A DNA stretch of 64,000 bases, taken from contig CAVVSD010000006.1 of assembly GCA_963750895.1 (NCBI GenBank), forward strand, positions 1,178,001 to 1,242,000, read 5' to 3'. Position numbers and translations under genes: made by a program. Within the stretch, counting starts at the first letter, position 1, and each line of letters begins with the position of its first letter. The notes below the pieces were generated by a model. That model saw only the letters and a list, made by a program, of their open reading frames with translations. It was not told where the DNA came from and did not search any database. The DNA comes from CAVVSD01 sp963750895 (lineage in GTDB: Bacteria; Actinomycetota; Thermoleophilia; Solirubrobacterales; Solirubrobacteraceae). This document shows positions 33,828 to 42,309 of the stretch, piece by piece.

Positions 33828-34484
33828 TCAGTCCGGGATCCCCAGGCGGGTCTGGAACGCTCCACGCTCCGCGTGGTGCGACCACAGGACGTCGGCGACG
33901 TCGCCCGGCTCGTGGTCCATGCCCGGCGCGATGCGACCGCCGATCGCCGTGTGGGCGACGTGGACGCCCGAGTCGGCGAGCTCGTCGTGCAGCATCCGCG
34001 CGTAGGCGACCTCGCCCGCGAAGGAGATCCCGACGCCCGCCCGCAGCGGGTACGGGTTGATGGCCGCGCCACCCGTGGTGAACAGGATGGTCCCGCGTCC
34101 GGCGTCGCGCATCGGCCCGACCACCGCCTGGGTCGCCGCGACGGCGCCGAGGATGCTGAACTCGATCGGGCCGCGGACGTCGTCGACCGTCGTCTCCAGG
34201 ATCGGCTTCATGAACTCCGGCGCGGGGAGCGGCGAGTACTCGAGGACCTCGACCTCCCCCAGCCGCTCGGCGAGCGACCGGATCGCCGCGGTGAGCGCGT
34301 CGCTGTCGCGGATGTCCGCGGCCGCGCCCGCGGCGGTGACGCCCTCGGACTCGAGCTGCGAGGCGAGGTCGTCCAGCTTGGCCTGCGTCCGTGAGACGAG
34401 CCCCACGGCGAAGCCCTCGCGCCCGAAGCGACGGGCGATCGCGAGGCCGAGGTTCGGGCCGGCACCGACGATGACGATCGACAT
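33828..34484 (-). CDS. SDR-family NAD(P)-binding protein
   Basis: A 218-residue SDR-like protein. The cofactor motif is GAGPNLGLAIARRFGREGFA. The usual NAG and YxxxK motifs are not typical: the catalytic region reads ILFTTGGAAINPYPLRAGVG, then ISFAGEVAYARMLHDEL. It may therefore be a divergent or non-oxidoreductase member of the superfamily. It starts at the ATG at 34484 with TAGCCT 7 nt upstream, and is followed by the MFS gene in the same direction. Confidence 0.7.
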   Translation of the reverse strand: MSIVIVGAGPNLGLAIARRFGREGFAVGLVSRTQAKLDDLASQLESEGVTAAGAAADIRDSDALTAAIRSLAERLGEVEVLEYSPLPAPEFMKPILETTVDDVRGPIEFSILGAVAATQAVVGPMRDAGRGTILFTTGGAAINPYPLRAGVGISFAGEVAYARMLHDELADSGVHVAHTAIGGRIAPGMDHEPGDVADVLWSHHAERGAFQTRLGIPD

Positions 34485-34491
34485 CGGACCG

Positions 34492-34497
34492 AGGCTA
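34492..34497 (-). promoter_or_regulatory. -10 box (TAGCCT) of a leaderless gene
   Basis: TAGCCT (minus strand) ends 7 nt before the ATG at 34484 without a ribosome-binding site. Confidence 0.5.
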
Positions 34498-34506
34498 GTG
34501 TCGCGC

Positions 34507-35187
34507 TCAGCGGGGCTCGACCAGGAGCCCCTGGCCCAGCGCGAGCAGCGCGCCGTCACGGTCCAGCACGGCCGCGGCGGCGTGGCGCTTGCGGCCCTCG
34601 ACGCCCAGCGGCCAGGCCACGACGACGTGCTCCTCGCCCACGGCGACGGGCGCGTCGATCCGGACCTGCAGGCGCACGAGGAAGCTCCACTGCGGCCCGT
34701 CGAGGTAGGACGCGTAGTACGTCGGGCAGTCGAGCACGGCCCACACGTGCTCGGGCCGTGCGCGCCCCTCGCCGTCGGAGGTCCAGGCCGGCGGCGTCCA
34801 CGGCGAGGCGACGAGCTCGCGGTCACCGACACGCGCCGGGAACACGCCGAACGCGTCCTCGCGCTCCGGTCCGCAGACGTAGCACTGCGCGAACTCGTCC
34901 AGTCCGGTGCCCCGGTAGCCCGCCGCGGCCTCACGCGCCTCCTCCGGGGAGACGCGCGGCACGTCGAGCGCGAGCTCGCCTCCCGCGACGACCTCGGCGA
35001 CGACCGTCTCGCCGTGCAGGACCCGAGCGCCCGCGTCGGTGCGCTCGACGTCGAGCGGCGTGTCGAGTGGGACCGGGCTGCGGAGGTTGACCTCGGCGGG
35101 CCCGGTCAGCACCTGGGCGAACACGCCCGCGCTGTAGCCGCCGTTGCCGGAGTGCAGGCCGCCGTTGCAGCGCTGCGGGATGACCAT
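34507..35187 (-). CDS. Hotdog-fold thioesterase-like protein
   Basis: A 226-residue protein resembling two hotdog halves. The first contains CNGGLHSGNGGYSAGVFAQV, the second WAVLDCPTYYASY and VVAWPLGVEGRKRHAAAAVL. A CxxC motif (FAQCYVCGPER) lies between them. Such proteins hydrolyse or bind acyl-CoA esters. The start overlaps the stop of the PilZ gene (TGATG), so the two are translationally coupled. Confidence 0.62.
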   Translation of the reverse strand: MVIPQRCNGGLHSGNGGYSAGVFAQVLTGPAEVNLRSPVPLDTPLDVERTDAGARVLHGETVVAEVVAGGELALDVPRVSPEEAREAAAGYRGTGLDEFAQCYVCGPEREDAFGVFPARVGDRELVASPWTPPAWTSDGEGRARPEHVWAVLDCPTYYASYLDGPQWSFLVRLQVRIDAPVAVGEEHVVVAWPLGVEGRKRHAAAAVLDRDGALLALGQGLLVEPR

Positions 35188-35807
35188 CAGGCGGCGTCGT
35201 CCCCCTCTGCGGGCTGCGCGGGCTCCTCGTCCTCCGGCGACCCCGGGCGCCGGCCGAGGACGAAGCGGCCCAGGCGGTCGCGGCTGCCCTCCTCGAAGCG
35301 CTCGATCTTCAGCGCGGTGACGCTCCCGGTGACGCGCACGACGCTCGTCGTCGCCGCGACGGCCGTGCCGTCCGGCAGCGTCAGCCGCACGCCGAGCTCC
35401 TCCCCCGCCTCCGCGAGATCGGTCCCCTCGACGCCCATGCCGGTCGCGCTCACGTCCGCCGTGTAGGTCTCGCGCTCCTCGCCGGACGGCAGCCGCACGG
35501 TGACGGAGAGCCGTGCGCGCAGGCGCGTGTCGCGCCGCCGCGGCGGGACCTGGACGCCGTCGCTGACCGAGAACAGCAGCTCCTTGGCGGACAGGCCGCG
35601 CTGCAGGGTGCCGTTGAGCATCACGAGGTTGGGCCCGTACTCGAACGTGAGCTGCGCGTCGGGCGAGAAGTCCGGCATCGGGCCGCCGCGCTGACGCTCG
35701 GTGAGGACGAGCACGGCCGCACCGTCGGAGAACCCGGCGAGCGTGCACACCGCCATCCGCTCTCCGACCATGACCAGCACGGACTGGCGCTCCTTGAGGC
35801 GCTGCAC
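35187..35807 (-). CDS. PilZ-domain protein (cyclic di-GMP receptor)
   Basis: A 206-residue protein. An N-terminal YcgR-like domain (~95 residues) is followed by PilZ. The c-di-GMP motifs RRRDTRLRARL (RxxxR) near residue 97 and DVSATGMGVEG (DxSxxG) about 30 residues later are both intact. It should change conformation when c-di-GMP binds. The Pro/Glu-rich C-terminus is probably flexible. A GGDEF/HD-GYP gene at about 48-50 kb could supply or remove the messenger. Confidence 0.82.
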   Translation of the reverse strand: MQRLKERQSVLVMVGERMAVCTLAGFSDGAAVLVLTERQRGGPMPDFSPDAQLTFEYGPNLVMLNGTLQRGLSAKELLFSVSDGVQVPPRRRDTRLRARLSVTVRLPSGEERETYTADVSATGMGVEGTDLAEAGEELGVRLTLPDGTAVAATTSVVRVTGSVTALKIERFEEGSRDRLGRFVLGRRPGSPEDEEPAQPAEGDDAA

Positions 35808-35817
35808 CTAGCGGCCC

Positions 35818-36054
35818 CTACAGCCCGTCGAAGGCGAGCTGCGCGTCCGGGGGCCGCTCGTCGCGGCCCGCTGCTGCGTGCGTCCAGTGATCGACGACCT
35901 CGCGCGCCTTGACGCTGCGGTACGTGACATGGCGCTCGAGCGGCTCCACGCGCAGGACCCCGGCGCGCTCATGGCCGACCACGCGGGCGTAGAAGATCCG
36001 TCCCTTGTGGTTCGCGAGCACGACGTCCCCAGGATGCACGGCGCGAAGGCGCAT
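35818..36054 (-). CDS. Small hypothetical protein (SH3-like barrel candidate)
   Basis: A 78-residue protein: MRLRAVHPGDVVLANHKGRI and beta-rich sequence through LERHVTYRSVKAREVVDHW. The pattern of short strands with Gly/His turns resembles small SH3-like barrels that bind nucleic acid or act as adaptors, but there is no defined family call. The ATG has GAAGG three nt upstream. It lies between the PilZ gene and the amylosucrase gene on the same strand. Confidence 0.5.
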   Translation of the reverse strand: MRLRAVHPGDVVLANHKGRIFYARVVGHERAGVLRVEPLERHVTYRSVKAREVVDHWTHAAAGRDERPPDAQLAFDGL

Positions 36055-36104
36055 GAACCTTCAATGTTGACGGGCCGTCAGGCGGCACGAGGAGCGTTTG
36101 TACA

Positions 36105-38039
36105 TCATCCGTCGCACCACACGTGCTGAAACGGCTCGAGAACCAGCGTCTCACCGTCTATTCGCAACAGTCGGCCGTCGGGCTCGCCGGCCCTCGGCCC
36201 GGCCTCGACGCCGTGCTCGCCGAGCAGCGAGAGCGCGATCGGGCGACGCTGCTCGCTGAAGCTGGCGAGGAGCAGCATCCGCTCCCCGGCGTGCTCGCGC
36301 AGCAGCCCGAGGACGTGCGGATCGCCCGTCTCGACCGGGCGTGAGACGCCGTGGCCGTGCACCGCACGGCGCCCGCGCCGCGCGTCGACGAGCCGCCGCA
36401 GCCCCGCCCACATGGCCCCCTCGGGGGTCCGCTCGTCCGCGCGCCGGGCGGCGGCATCCCAGTCCATCGGCGGACGGTGCATCCACCGCGTGTCGTCCGC
36501 GTGCGCGGGATCGCCGGCCCAAGCCGGGTCGTTGCGCAGCGCGAGCTCGTCGCCCATGTAGATGAGCGGCAGCCCGCCGAACGCGAACGCCACGGCGTAC
36601 ACGACGAGCAGCCGCCGCAGCGCGAGGTCGGCGTCCAGCGCGTCGGCCCGCTCGAGCGCGAGCTCGAGCCCGGCCAGCGACGCCGCCGTCCCGCTGATGC
36701 GCGCCTCGCCGTCGGGCTCGGGCTGGAATCGCGCGCCGCGCGCGAAGGAGCCCGGGAAGTCGCCCGAGTAGAACTCGGTGAGGAACCGCCGGTGCAGGTG
36801 CGCGTCCTCCCCCACCGCGCCCGCGTCCTCGTCGGTGATCGCCCAGCCGATGTCGTCGTGGCAGCGCACGTAGGTCAGCCACCCGGCCCCCGCGGGCACC
36901 GCCGGCATCGACGCGAGCGTCCGCGTGAGGAGGGCGACCTGCCGCGTCGCGAGCGTGCTCCACAGCAGGACCATGAGGACGTTGTGGTACGCGAGGTCGC
37001 ACTCCATCCCCTCGTGGCGGCCGAGCCCGAGGTAGGCGACGAGATCGCGCGGCGCGACGATCGCCTCCGCCTTGAACGCGACCGCCGGCGCGACGATCCG
37101 CACGGCGGCGCGGTAGGCCTGGAGCAGGTCGTGCACCTCGGGCTGGTTCTGGCAGTTCGTCCCCATCCGCTTCCACAGGAACGGGACGGCATCCAGCCGC
37201 AGGACGTCGACGCCGACCGCCGCGAGGTCGAGCATGGCTGCGGCCATGGCGACGAACACCTCGGGGTTGGCGTGGTCGAGATCCCACTGGTAGGCGTTGA
37301 ACGTCGTCCACACCCACCGCCCGAGCTCCGGGTCGAACGTGAAGTTGCCGGGGGCGGTGTCGGGGAAGACCTCGGGCAGCGTGCGCTCGTAGGCGTCGGG
37401 CTCCGTCCGGTCCGCGAACGTGCGGTAGAAGGCCAGCCGCCGCGGGTCGCCCTGCCGCGCCTCGACCGCCCAGGGATGCTCCCGCGCCGTGTGGTTGAGG
37501 ACCACGTCGACGCAGAGCGACATGCCCGCCGCGCGCAGCTCCGTCGCCAGCTCGCGCAGGTCGCCGATCGTCCCCAGCGCCGGCTCGACGGCGCCGTAGT
37601 CGGTCACGGCGTAGCCGCCGTCGTTCGGCTCGGGCCGCGTCCGCAGCAGCGGCATCAGGTGCAGGTAGGTGACGCCGAGCTCGCGCAGGTAGCCGAGACG
37701 CTCGCGGACGCCCCGCAGCGTCCCGGCGAAGCGGTCGACGTACGCGACGTAGCCCACGGTCTGCTCGCGGTGGAGCCAGTCCGGGGTGATCTCGCGCTCG
37801 TGATCGAGCGCGCGCAGCTCCGGGTCGCGGGCGGCGGCGGAGGACGCGATCAGATCCAGCAGGGCGTCCCAGGCGGCCGGGAACCGCGGATCGTCCCCGT
37901 AGACGGCGTGCAGCGGGTCGTGCAGCTCGGTGAAGAAGCGCTCGAAGCGCCGCAGGAAGACGTCGTCGCCCCCGATGCGCGTCAGCGCGTGCGCGTGACG
38001 CGCGCGGACCTCCGGACGCATCGCGTGGACGTTCTGCAC
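36105..38039 (-). CDS. Amylosucrase (GH13 subfamily 4)
   Basis: A 644-residue glycoside hydrolase. GH13 motifs are all present: I VVLNHT, II GVDVLRLDAVPFLWKRMGTN (nucleophile Asp), III FKAEAIVAP (acid/base Glu), and IV VRCHDDIGW. The WDLDHANPEV and NCQNQPEVHDLLQA regions are typical of amylosucrases. These enzymes transfer glucose from sucrose to an alpha-1,4-glucan and release fructose. The N-terminal helical domain is also present. It starts with GTG at 38039; an in-frame ATG six codons downstream is an alternative. A fructokinase-like gene lies nearby. Confidence 0.88.
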   Translation of the reverse strand: MQNVHAMRPEVRARHAHALTRIGGDDVFLRRFERFFTELHDPLHAVYGDDPRFPAAWDALLDLIASSAAARDPELRALDHEREITPDWLHREQTVGYVAYVDRFAGTLRGVRERLGYLRELGVTYLHLMPLLRTRPEPNDGGYAVTDYGAVEPALGTIGDLRELATELRAAGMSLCVDVVLNHTAREHPWAVEARQGDPRRLAFYRTFADRTEPDAYERTLPEVFPDTAPGNFTFDPELGRWVWTTFNAYQWDLDHANPEVFVAMAAAMLDLAAVGVDVLRLDAVPFLWKRMGTNCQNQPEVHDLLQAYRAAVRIVAPAVAFKAEAIVAPRDLVAYLGLGRHEGMECDLAYHNVLMVLLWSTLATRQVALLTRTLASMPAVPAGAGWLTYVRCHDDIGWAITDEDAGAVGEDAHLHRRFLTEFYSGDFPGSFARGARFQPEPDGEARISGTAASLAGLELALERADALDADLALRRLLVVYAVAFAFGGLPLIYMGDELALRNDPAWAGDPAHADDTRWMHRPPMDWDAAARRADERTPEGAMWAGLRRLVDARRGRRAVHGHGVSRPVETGDPHVLGLLREHAGERMLLLASFSEQRRPIALSLLGEHGVEAGPRAGEPDGRLLRIDGETLVLEPFQHVWCDG

Positions 38040-38064
38040 GGCGCGGCGGAGTGTGGCAGGCGGC

Positions 38065-38388
38065 TCAGGCGCGGCGCAGGAGCAGCGCGACGAGCGCCAG
38101 CAGCACGGCGAGCAGCACGATCCCCTGCGCGCGCGACCGCGGCGCGACGGCTGCGAGCTCGACGGTCGGCTGCTCGGGCTCGGCCTGCGCGAGCCGGACG
38201 CACTCGAACGCGCGCTGGGCGTGATCGCCGCGCACGAGGACGCGCTGGATCTCCAGGCCCAGGAGCTCCAGCTCCAGCAGCGCCTTGGCGGGGTCCCGGA
38301 CGCCCGCGACGCCGAGCTCGTCGAGCGTCACGGCCTCCTCACCCGCTTCCTGCAGCAGGTCCAGCATCACCATCGTGTCGGCGGCCAT
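38065..38388 (-). CDS. Small membrane-anchored hypothetical protein
   Basis: A 107-residue protein. The N-terminal ~65 residues are helical and look like a small winged helix (LLQEAGEEAVTLDELGVAGV; LLELELLGLEIQRVLVRGD). A C-terminal membrane helix with basic end follows (GIVLLAVLLALVALLLRRA). The strong TAAGGAG site six nt before the ATG supports the start. The function is unknown. Confidence 0.6.
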   Translation of the reverse strand: MAADTMVMLDLLQEAGEEAVTLDELGVAGVRDPAKALLELELLGLEIQRVLVRGDHAQRAFECVRLAQAEPEQPTVELAAVAPRSRAQGIVLLAVLLALVALLLRRA

Positions 38389-38436
38389 CGGACGCTCCTT
38401 ACGACGTCGGATGTCCCGTTCCTCCCCACCAGCGGC

Positions 38437-38442
38437 TAACGT
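38437..38442 (+). promoter_or_regulatory. -10 box (TAACGT) of a leaderless gene
   Basis: TAACGT ends 7 nt before the GTG at 38450, with no ribosome-binding site. Confidence 0.45.
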
Positions 38443-38449
38443 CGCTGGC

Positions 38450-38785
38450 GTGCCGACGGTCGACGGCCTCTCCTTCTCCTACGTGCTCCACGAGCTGCCG
38501 CCGGGCCGGCTGCCGTTCCGGCGCTGGCGCTTCGAGCTGTGGCACGGCGCGCGCCTGGAGGCCGCGGGCTGGCGCATGAGCGAGCGCGACGCCTCGCGGG
38601 CCCTGCGCACCCACGGCTCCCGCGTCGGGCACGACATGTTCGGGCTGGGCCCGCCGGCCGTCGACGAGCTTCAGCCGGCGTTCCGGCCGGGGGCGGCCGT
38701 CCGGGTGCACCACGGGGCGATCACGTTCTCCCTCGTGCCGCGCAACCTCGACCGCCCGGAGCTCCTCACGTCGCTCGCGTCGTGA
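38450..38785 (+). CDS. Small hypothetical protein upstream of the PfkB kinase
   Basis: A 111-residue soluble protein: SFSYVLHELPPGRLPFRRWR, then LRTHGSRVGHDMFGLGPPAV and VRVHHGAITFSLVPRNLDRP. It is unrecognised but well composed. It probably begins a two-gene transcript, because its stop overlaps the GTG start of the sugar kinase (GTGA). An association with sugar metabolism is inferred only from that. Confidence 0.55.
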   Translation: MPTVDGLSFSYVLHELPPGRLPFRRWRFELWHGARLEAAGWRMSERDASRALRTHGSRVGHDMFGLGPPAVDELQPAFRPGAAVRVHHGAITFSLVPRNLDRPELLTSLAS

Positions 38786-39693
38786 TCGTCGTCGCCGGCG
38801 AGGCCCTCATGGACCTCGTGCCCGGCGAGGACGACGCGCTGCGCGCCCACGCGGGCGGCGGGCCGTTCAACACGGCGCGGACGATCGGGCGCCTCGGGCA
38901 GCCGGTCGCGTTCCTCGGCCGCCTCTCCTCCGACCGCTTCGGGCGCACGCTGGCGGCGATGCTCGAGGCCGACGGCGTCGGCCTCGGCTCCGTGGTCCAC
39001 ACCGACGAGCCGACGACGCTCGCGCTCGCCGAGGTCGACCCTGCGGGCGCTGCCCGCTACCGCTTCTACGAGCGCGCCACGTCGGCGCCGGGCCTCGAGC
39101 CCGTCGACGCCCTGGCCGCGCTCCCGCCGGGGGTCGCCGTCCTGCACGTCGGCACCCTCGGCATCCACCTCGAGCCGATCGCCACGGCGGTGGAGGCGCT
39201 CGTCGAGCGCGTGGCCGGCACGGCGCTCGTCGTCGTCGACCCGAACGTCCGCGCCGGCGTGCTCGCCGACCCTGCCGCGTTCCGCGCGCGGCTGGGTCGC
39301 ATCCTCGAGCGCGCGGACCTGCTGAAGCTGAGCGAGGACGATCTCGCCTGGCTCACGCCTGGCCTGCCGCCCGACGAGGGTGTGCGATCGCTGCTCGGCG
39401 GCGCCCGCGCCGGCGTCGTGACGCTCGGCGGCGAGGGCGCGCTCGTCGTCGGGCCCGCGGGCGCCATGCGCGTCGCCGCACCGCCGGTCGACGTGGTCGA
39501 CACCATCGGTGCCGGGGACGCCTTCGGCGGCGGCCTCGTCGCCTGGTGGCACATGCGCGGCCTCGGCCGCGACGAGCTCGGCGACCTCGACACGCTCGTC
39601 GAGGGGACGGCGTTCGCCTGTCGCGTGGCGGCGTTGACGTGCACGAGGGCCGGCGCGACGCCACCGACCCTCGCCGAGGCCCAGGCCCCCTAG
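38782..39693 (+). CDS. PfkB-family carbohydrate kinase (fructokinase-like)
   Basis: A 303-residue ribokinase-fold kinase. The N-terminal sugar motif GEALMDLVPG is followed by GGGPFNTARTIGRLG, and the C-terminal PfkB signature DTIGAGDAFGGGLVAWW holds the catalytic Asp. Among PfkB enzymes it looks most like fructokinases. Fructose is the by-product of amylosucrase encoded close by, so phosphorylating it to fructose 6-phosphate would complete sucrose use. It starts with GTG overlapping the stop of the preceding small gene. Confidence 0.82.
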   Translation: MIVVAGEALMDLVPGEDDALRAHAGGGPFNTARTIGRLGQPVAFLGRLSSDRFGRTLAAMLEADGVGLGSVVHTDEPTTLALAEVDPAGAARYRFYERATSAPGLEPVDALAALPPGVAVLHVGTLGIHLEPIATAVEALVERVAGTALVVVDPNVRAGVLADPAAFRARLGRILERADLLKLSEDDLAWLTPGLPPDEGVRSLLGGARAGVVTLGGEGALVVGPAGAMRVAAPPVDVVDTIGAGDAFGGGLVAWWHMRGLGRDELGDLDTLVEGTAFACRVAALTCTRAGATPPTLAEAQAP

Positions 39694-40808
39694 GCCATCA
39701 GGCCGTGTCGGCGGTAGGCGGCCAGCGTCGCCTCGCCGATGGACGCCCAGCTCGTCTCGCCCGCGGCGGTGCGGGCACCCGCGAGACCCATCTCGTGCGC
39801 GCGGCCCCCGTCGGTCAGCAACGAGACGGTCGCGTCGGCGAGCGCCTCGGCGTCGCTGGGCGGGACGACGAGCCCGGAGCCGTCGGACACCAGGCGGGGC
39901 AGCTCGCCCGTCCAGGTCGCGATGATCGGCCGGCCGTGCGCCTTCGCCTGCGATCCGACGCCGCTCTGGCTCGCCTGCACGTAGGGCAGCGTGACGACGC
40001 TCGCGCCACGGAACAGGTGCGCGACGTCGGCCTCGGGGATGTGGTCGTTGCGGACCTCGATGCGGGCGTCGTTCAGCACGGCCGCATCCGGGAGCTGGCC
40101 GGCGCCCGCGACGACGAGCCGCGTCTCGGGGACGCGGCGCCAGATGCGGGGCATCGCGTGCAGGAGGACGTCCAGACCCTTGTAGCGCGACATGCGCCCG
40201 AAGAAGAGCAGCGTCGGATGCTCCGGCGGCGGTGTGAGGGCGGGCGCGTCGGTGCCGTGCTCCACGACCTCGATCGGCGGCAGCGGCGCGCGGCCGGCGT
40301 CGCGCAGCTCGTCGCGCAGGCCCTCGCCGTGCACGAAGACGAGCCGCGCCGCGGTCAGCAGCGCCTCGCGCGTCGCCCGCATGCGCAGGGTCGGCTCCGT
40401 GTCGCCCGGGTGCGGGTGCGGGTCGTGCACCGTCACCGCGAAGCGGCGCGGGCGCAGCCGCGCCGCCCACAGGAGACGCGGGTCGTGCACGACGCTGTCC
40501 TGCGCGTGCACGACGTCGGGAGCGAATCGGCGCACCGCTGACGCGATGCCTCGGGCGACGGGCACGGCGTTGCGATCGCGCACCCTCCCTGGCAGCCACC
40601 ACACGGGCGCGTCGGCGCCGAGCCTGGCTGTGACCTCGTCGCGCATCGACTGCCCGTCCCCGCCGAAGTCCTCGGCGTGGTCGCGGGTGACGAGCGCGAC
40701 GTTGGCGCCCTGTGCGCGCAGACCCTCCCCCACCCCGGCGGCGTAGCGCACGAGGTGATCGCAGACGAGGAGGACGCGCGGCGCGCGCTGGAAACGGGGA
40801 TCGTTCAT
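39690..40808 (-). CDS. Family 4 glycosyltransferase
   Basis: A 372-residue GT-B enzyme. The N-terminal part is Rossmann-like (VLLVCDHLVRYAAGVGEGLR; VVHAQDSVVHDPRLLW). The C-terminal half has the GT4 signatures LLFFGRMSRYKGLDVLLHAM and the nucleotide-sugar loop ASQSGVGSQAKAHGRPIIAT, ending in GLVVPPSDAEALADA. It probably transfers a sugar to a cell-surface or storage acceptor. Its stop overlaps the kinase stop on the other strand. The 142-bp gap upstream separates it from the dodecin gene. Confidence 0.82.
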   Translation of the reverse strand: MNDPRFQRAPRVLLVCDHLVRYAAGVGEGLRAQGANVALVTRDHAEDFGGDGQSMRDEVTARLGADAPVWWLPGRVRDRNAVPVARGIASAVRRFAPDVVHAQDSVVHDPRLLWAARLRPRRFAVTVHDPHPHPGDTEPTLRMRATREALLTAARLVFVHGEGLRDELRDAGRAPLPPIEVVEHGTDAPALTPPPEHPTLLFFGRMSRYKGLDVLLHAMPRIWRRVPETRLVVAGAGQLPDAAVLNDARIEVRNDHIPEADVAHLFRGASVVTLPYVQASQSGVGSQAKAHGRPIIATWTGELPRLVSDGSGLVVPPSDAEALADATVSLLTDGGRAHEMGLAGARTAAGETSWASIGEATLAAYRRHGLMA

Positions 40809-40950
40809 GGCATGAGTCGGTCCTGCGGAAGAGAACCGCCTCCGGGAGGGTGCGCGGTGAAGGGCCTGAGCACACTCGGACGTCTGTCCAACCGGTTTGT
40901 AGGCGGAGCTGCCCCGTTCGTTCTCAGGCTTCCGGGGTAGGAGGCCTGCC

Positions 40951-41157
40951 ATGAGCGATCACGTCTACAAGACGGTCGAAGTCACCGGGTCATCGCCCGA
41001 CGTCATCTCCGATGCGATTCGCGCTGCGGTCGACAAGGCCGCCCAGTCGCTGCGCAACCTCGAGTGGTTCGAGGTCGACCAGATCCGCGGCATGATCGAG
41101 GACGGCAAAGTCGCCTACTTCCAGGTCACGGTCAAGCTGGGCTTCCGCCTCGAGTAG
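40951..41157 (+). CDS. Dodecin (flavin-binding small protein)
   Basis: A 68-residue protein of full dodecin length: YKTVEVTGSSPDVISDAIRA, AVDKAAQSLRNLEWFEVDQI (with the conserved Trp that stacks on flavin), and VAYFQVTVKLGFRLE. Dodecins form hollow dodecamers that store FMN or CoA and buffer free flavin. A perfect TAGGAGG site lies 6 nt before the ATG. Many flavoenzymes are encoded in this window. Confidence 0.93.
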   Translation: MSDHVYKTVEVTGSSPDVISDAIRAAVDKAAQSLRNLEWFEVDQIRGMIEDGKVAYFQVTVKLGFRLE

Positions 41158-41178
41158 GGCGACGGCCGCTGCGCGGCC

Positions 41179-42309
41179 CTAGAGGCCGCCGAGCGTCGCG
41201 GGATCGGGCGGCTCGCCCACGCGCACGATCCCGCGCGCCACCAACAGCTCGAGGTCCTCGGTCGCGAAGCCGCCGACCCGCCGCGGCACGTCCGACTCGT
41301 AGTCCGACGTCCGCAGCCCGAGCTGCCGGAGTCCCGTCGCGATGCGCCGCCGGCCCGCCGGGTCGGCGGACGGCTTCGCCGCCAGGAGCTCGCGTGCCTT
41401 CTGCGCCGCTTCCGGGGTCAGCCAGCGCGCCGACGCCGCGTGGGCGTCCTCGTGCGCCGCCAGCAGCGCCTCCAGGCGACGGGCGAAGGCCTTCGGGCGC
41501 TCGCCGTAGAGCCGGCGGCCCAGCGTGGCCGCGACCCGGCGCAGCCCGTCGCGGCGCGCGACGATCGCGGCGCGCAGCCCCGGCCGGTCCCCGGCGGCCT
41601 CGAGCAGCACCGCGAGGTCGTTGTGGTCGCCGAGCACGTCGCTGAGCTCGTCGGCCTCCTCCACGAGCCCTTCGATCTGCGGGCCGGTGATCGGCGCGAT
41701 GATGCGCCCGGCGTACCAGAGGTCCTTCACCCGCTTGCGCCACTCGTGCCAGTCGTCGTCGGCATCGCCGCGCAGCGCCTGCTTCATCGCCGCCCGGCCG
41801 CGGTCGTGGATGATCTCCGCGCCCTCGGCGATGCTGCCCCACCCCTGGTCGCCGAGCTCCCACGACGCGACGCGCCCGCGGATCGCCTCGAGCTCGCCCG
41901 CCACGTCCTCCAGCAGCCCGGTGTCGCCCTCGAGCTGGGACGCGAGATCCGCCCGCCGGTCGGCGAGCTCGCGCTGCAGTGAGCGCACCTCGTCGGCGGG
42001 CGGCGCCGGGATCGCGTGCGTCAGCCCCTCCAGCGTGTCGAGCATGACCTGCGCGTCGCGGGCCCCGGACAGGCGGCGGCTCGCATCGCGCATCGCCGCG
42101 TTCTCGGTCCGGCGCGTCGACGCGGGCAGATCGGTGCGCGCGAGCCGCAGGGCCGAGCGGGCCTTCTTCAGGCTCTTGCGCGCCTCGTGGATCGCCGTGT
42201 CGCGGTCGTCGCCGGCGCGGAGGCCGGCGATCGCGTCGTCGAGCTCCTCGGCGACGATCCGCCGGATGCCGTCCGCGACCCCCTCGCGGTCCTCCAGGCG
42301 GTAGCTCAC
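41179..42309 (-). CDS. CHAD-domain protein
   Basis: A 376-residue alpha-helical protein rich in conserved His/Arg/Lys. The typical CHAD segments are TAIHEARKSLKKARSALRLA, SGARDAQVMLDTLEGL, WHEWRKRVKDLWYAGRIIA, and LGDHNDLAVLLEA. CHAD domains bind inorganic polyphosphate. It starts with GTG overlapping the CYTH gene's stop (GTGA), so the two domains, fused in many bacteria, are split but co-translated here. A C-terminal ~80-residue extension ends the protein. Confidence 0.85.
   Translation of the reverse strand: MSYRLEDREGVADGIRRIVAEELDDAIAGLRAGDDRDTAIHEARKSLKKARSALRLARTDLPASTRRTENAAMRDASRRLSGARDAQVMLDTLEGLTHAIPAPPADEVRSLQRELADRRADLASQLEGDTGLLEDVAGELEAIRGRVASWELGDQGWGSIAEGAEIIHDRGRAAMKQALRGDADDDWHEWRKRVKDLWYAGRIIAPITGPQIEGLVEEADELSDVLGDHNDLAVLLEAAGDRPGLRAAIVARRDGLRRVAATLGRRLYGERPKAFARRLEALLAAHEDAHAASARWLTPEAAQKARELLAAKPSADPAGRRRIATGLRQLGLRTSDYESDVPRRVGGFATEDLELLVARGIVRVGEPPDPATLGGL

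Noticed and set aside
40915..40945. A SigB/SigF-like promoter (GTTC, 15 bp, GGGTAG) before dodecin
   Set aside because: The -10 part overlaps the ribosome-binding site, so transcription would start too late to include it.
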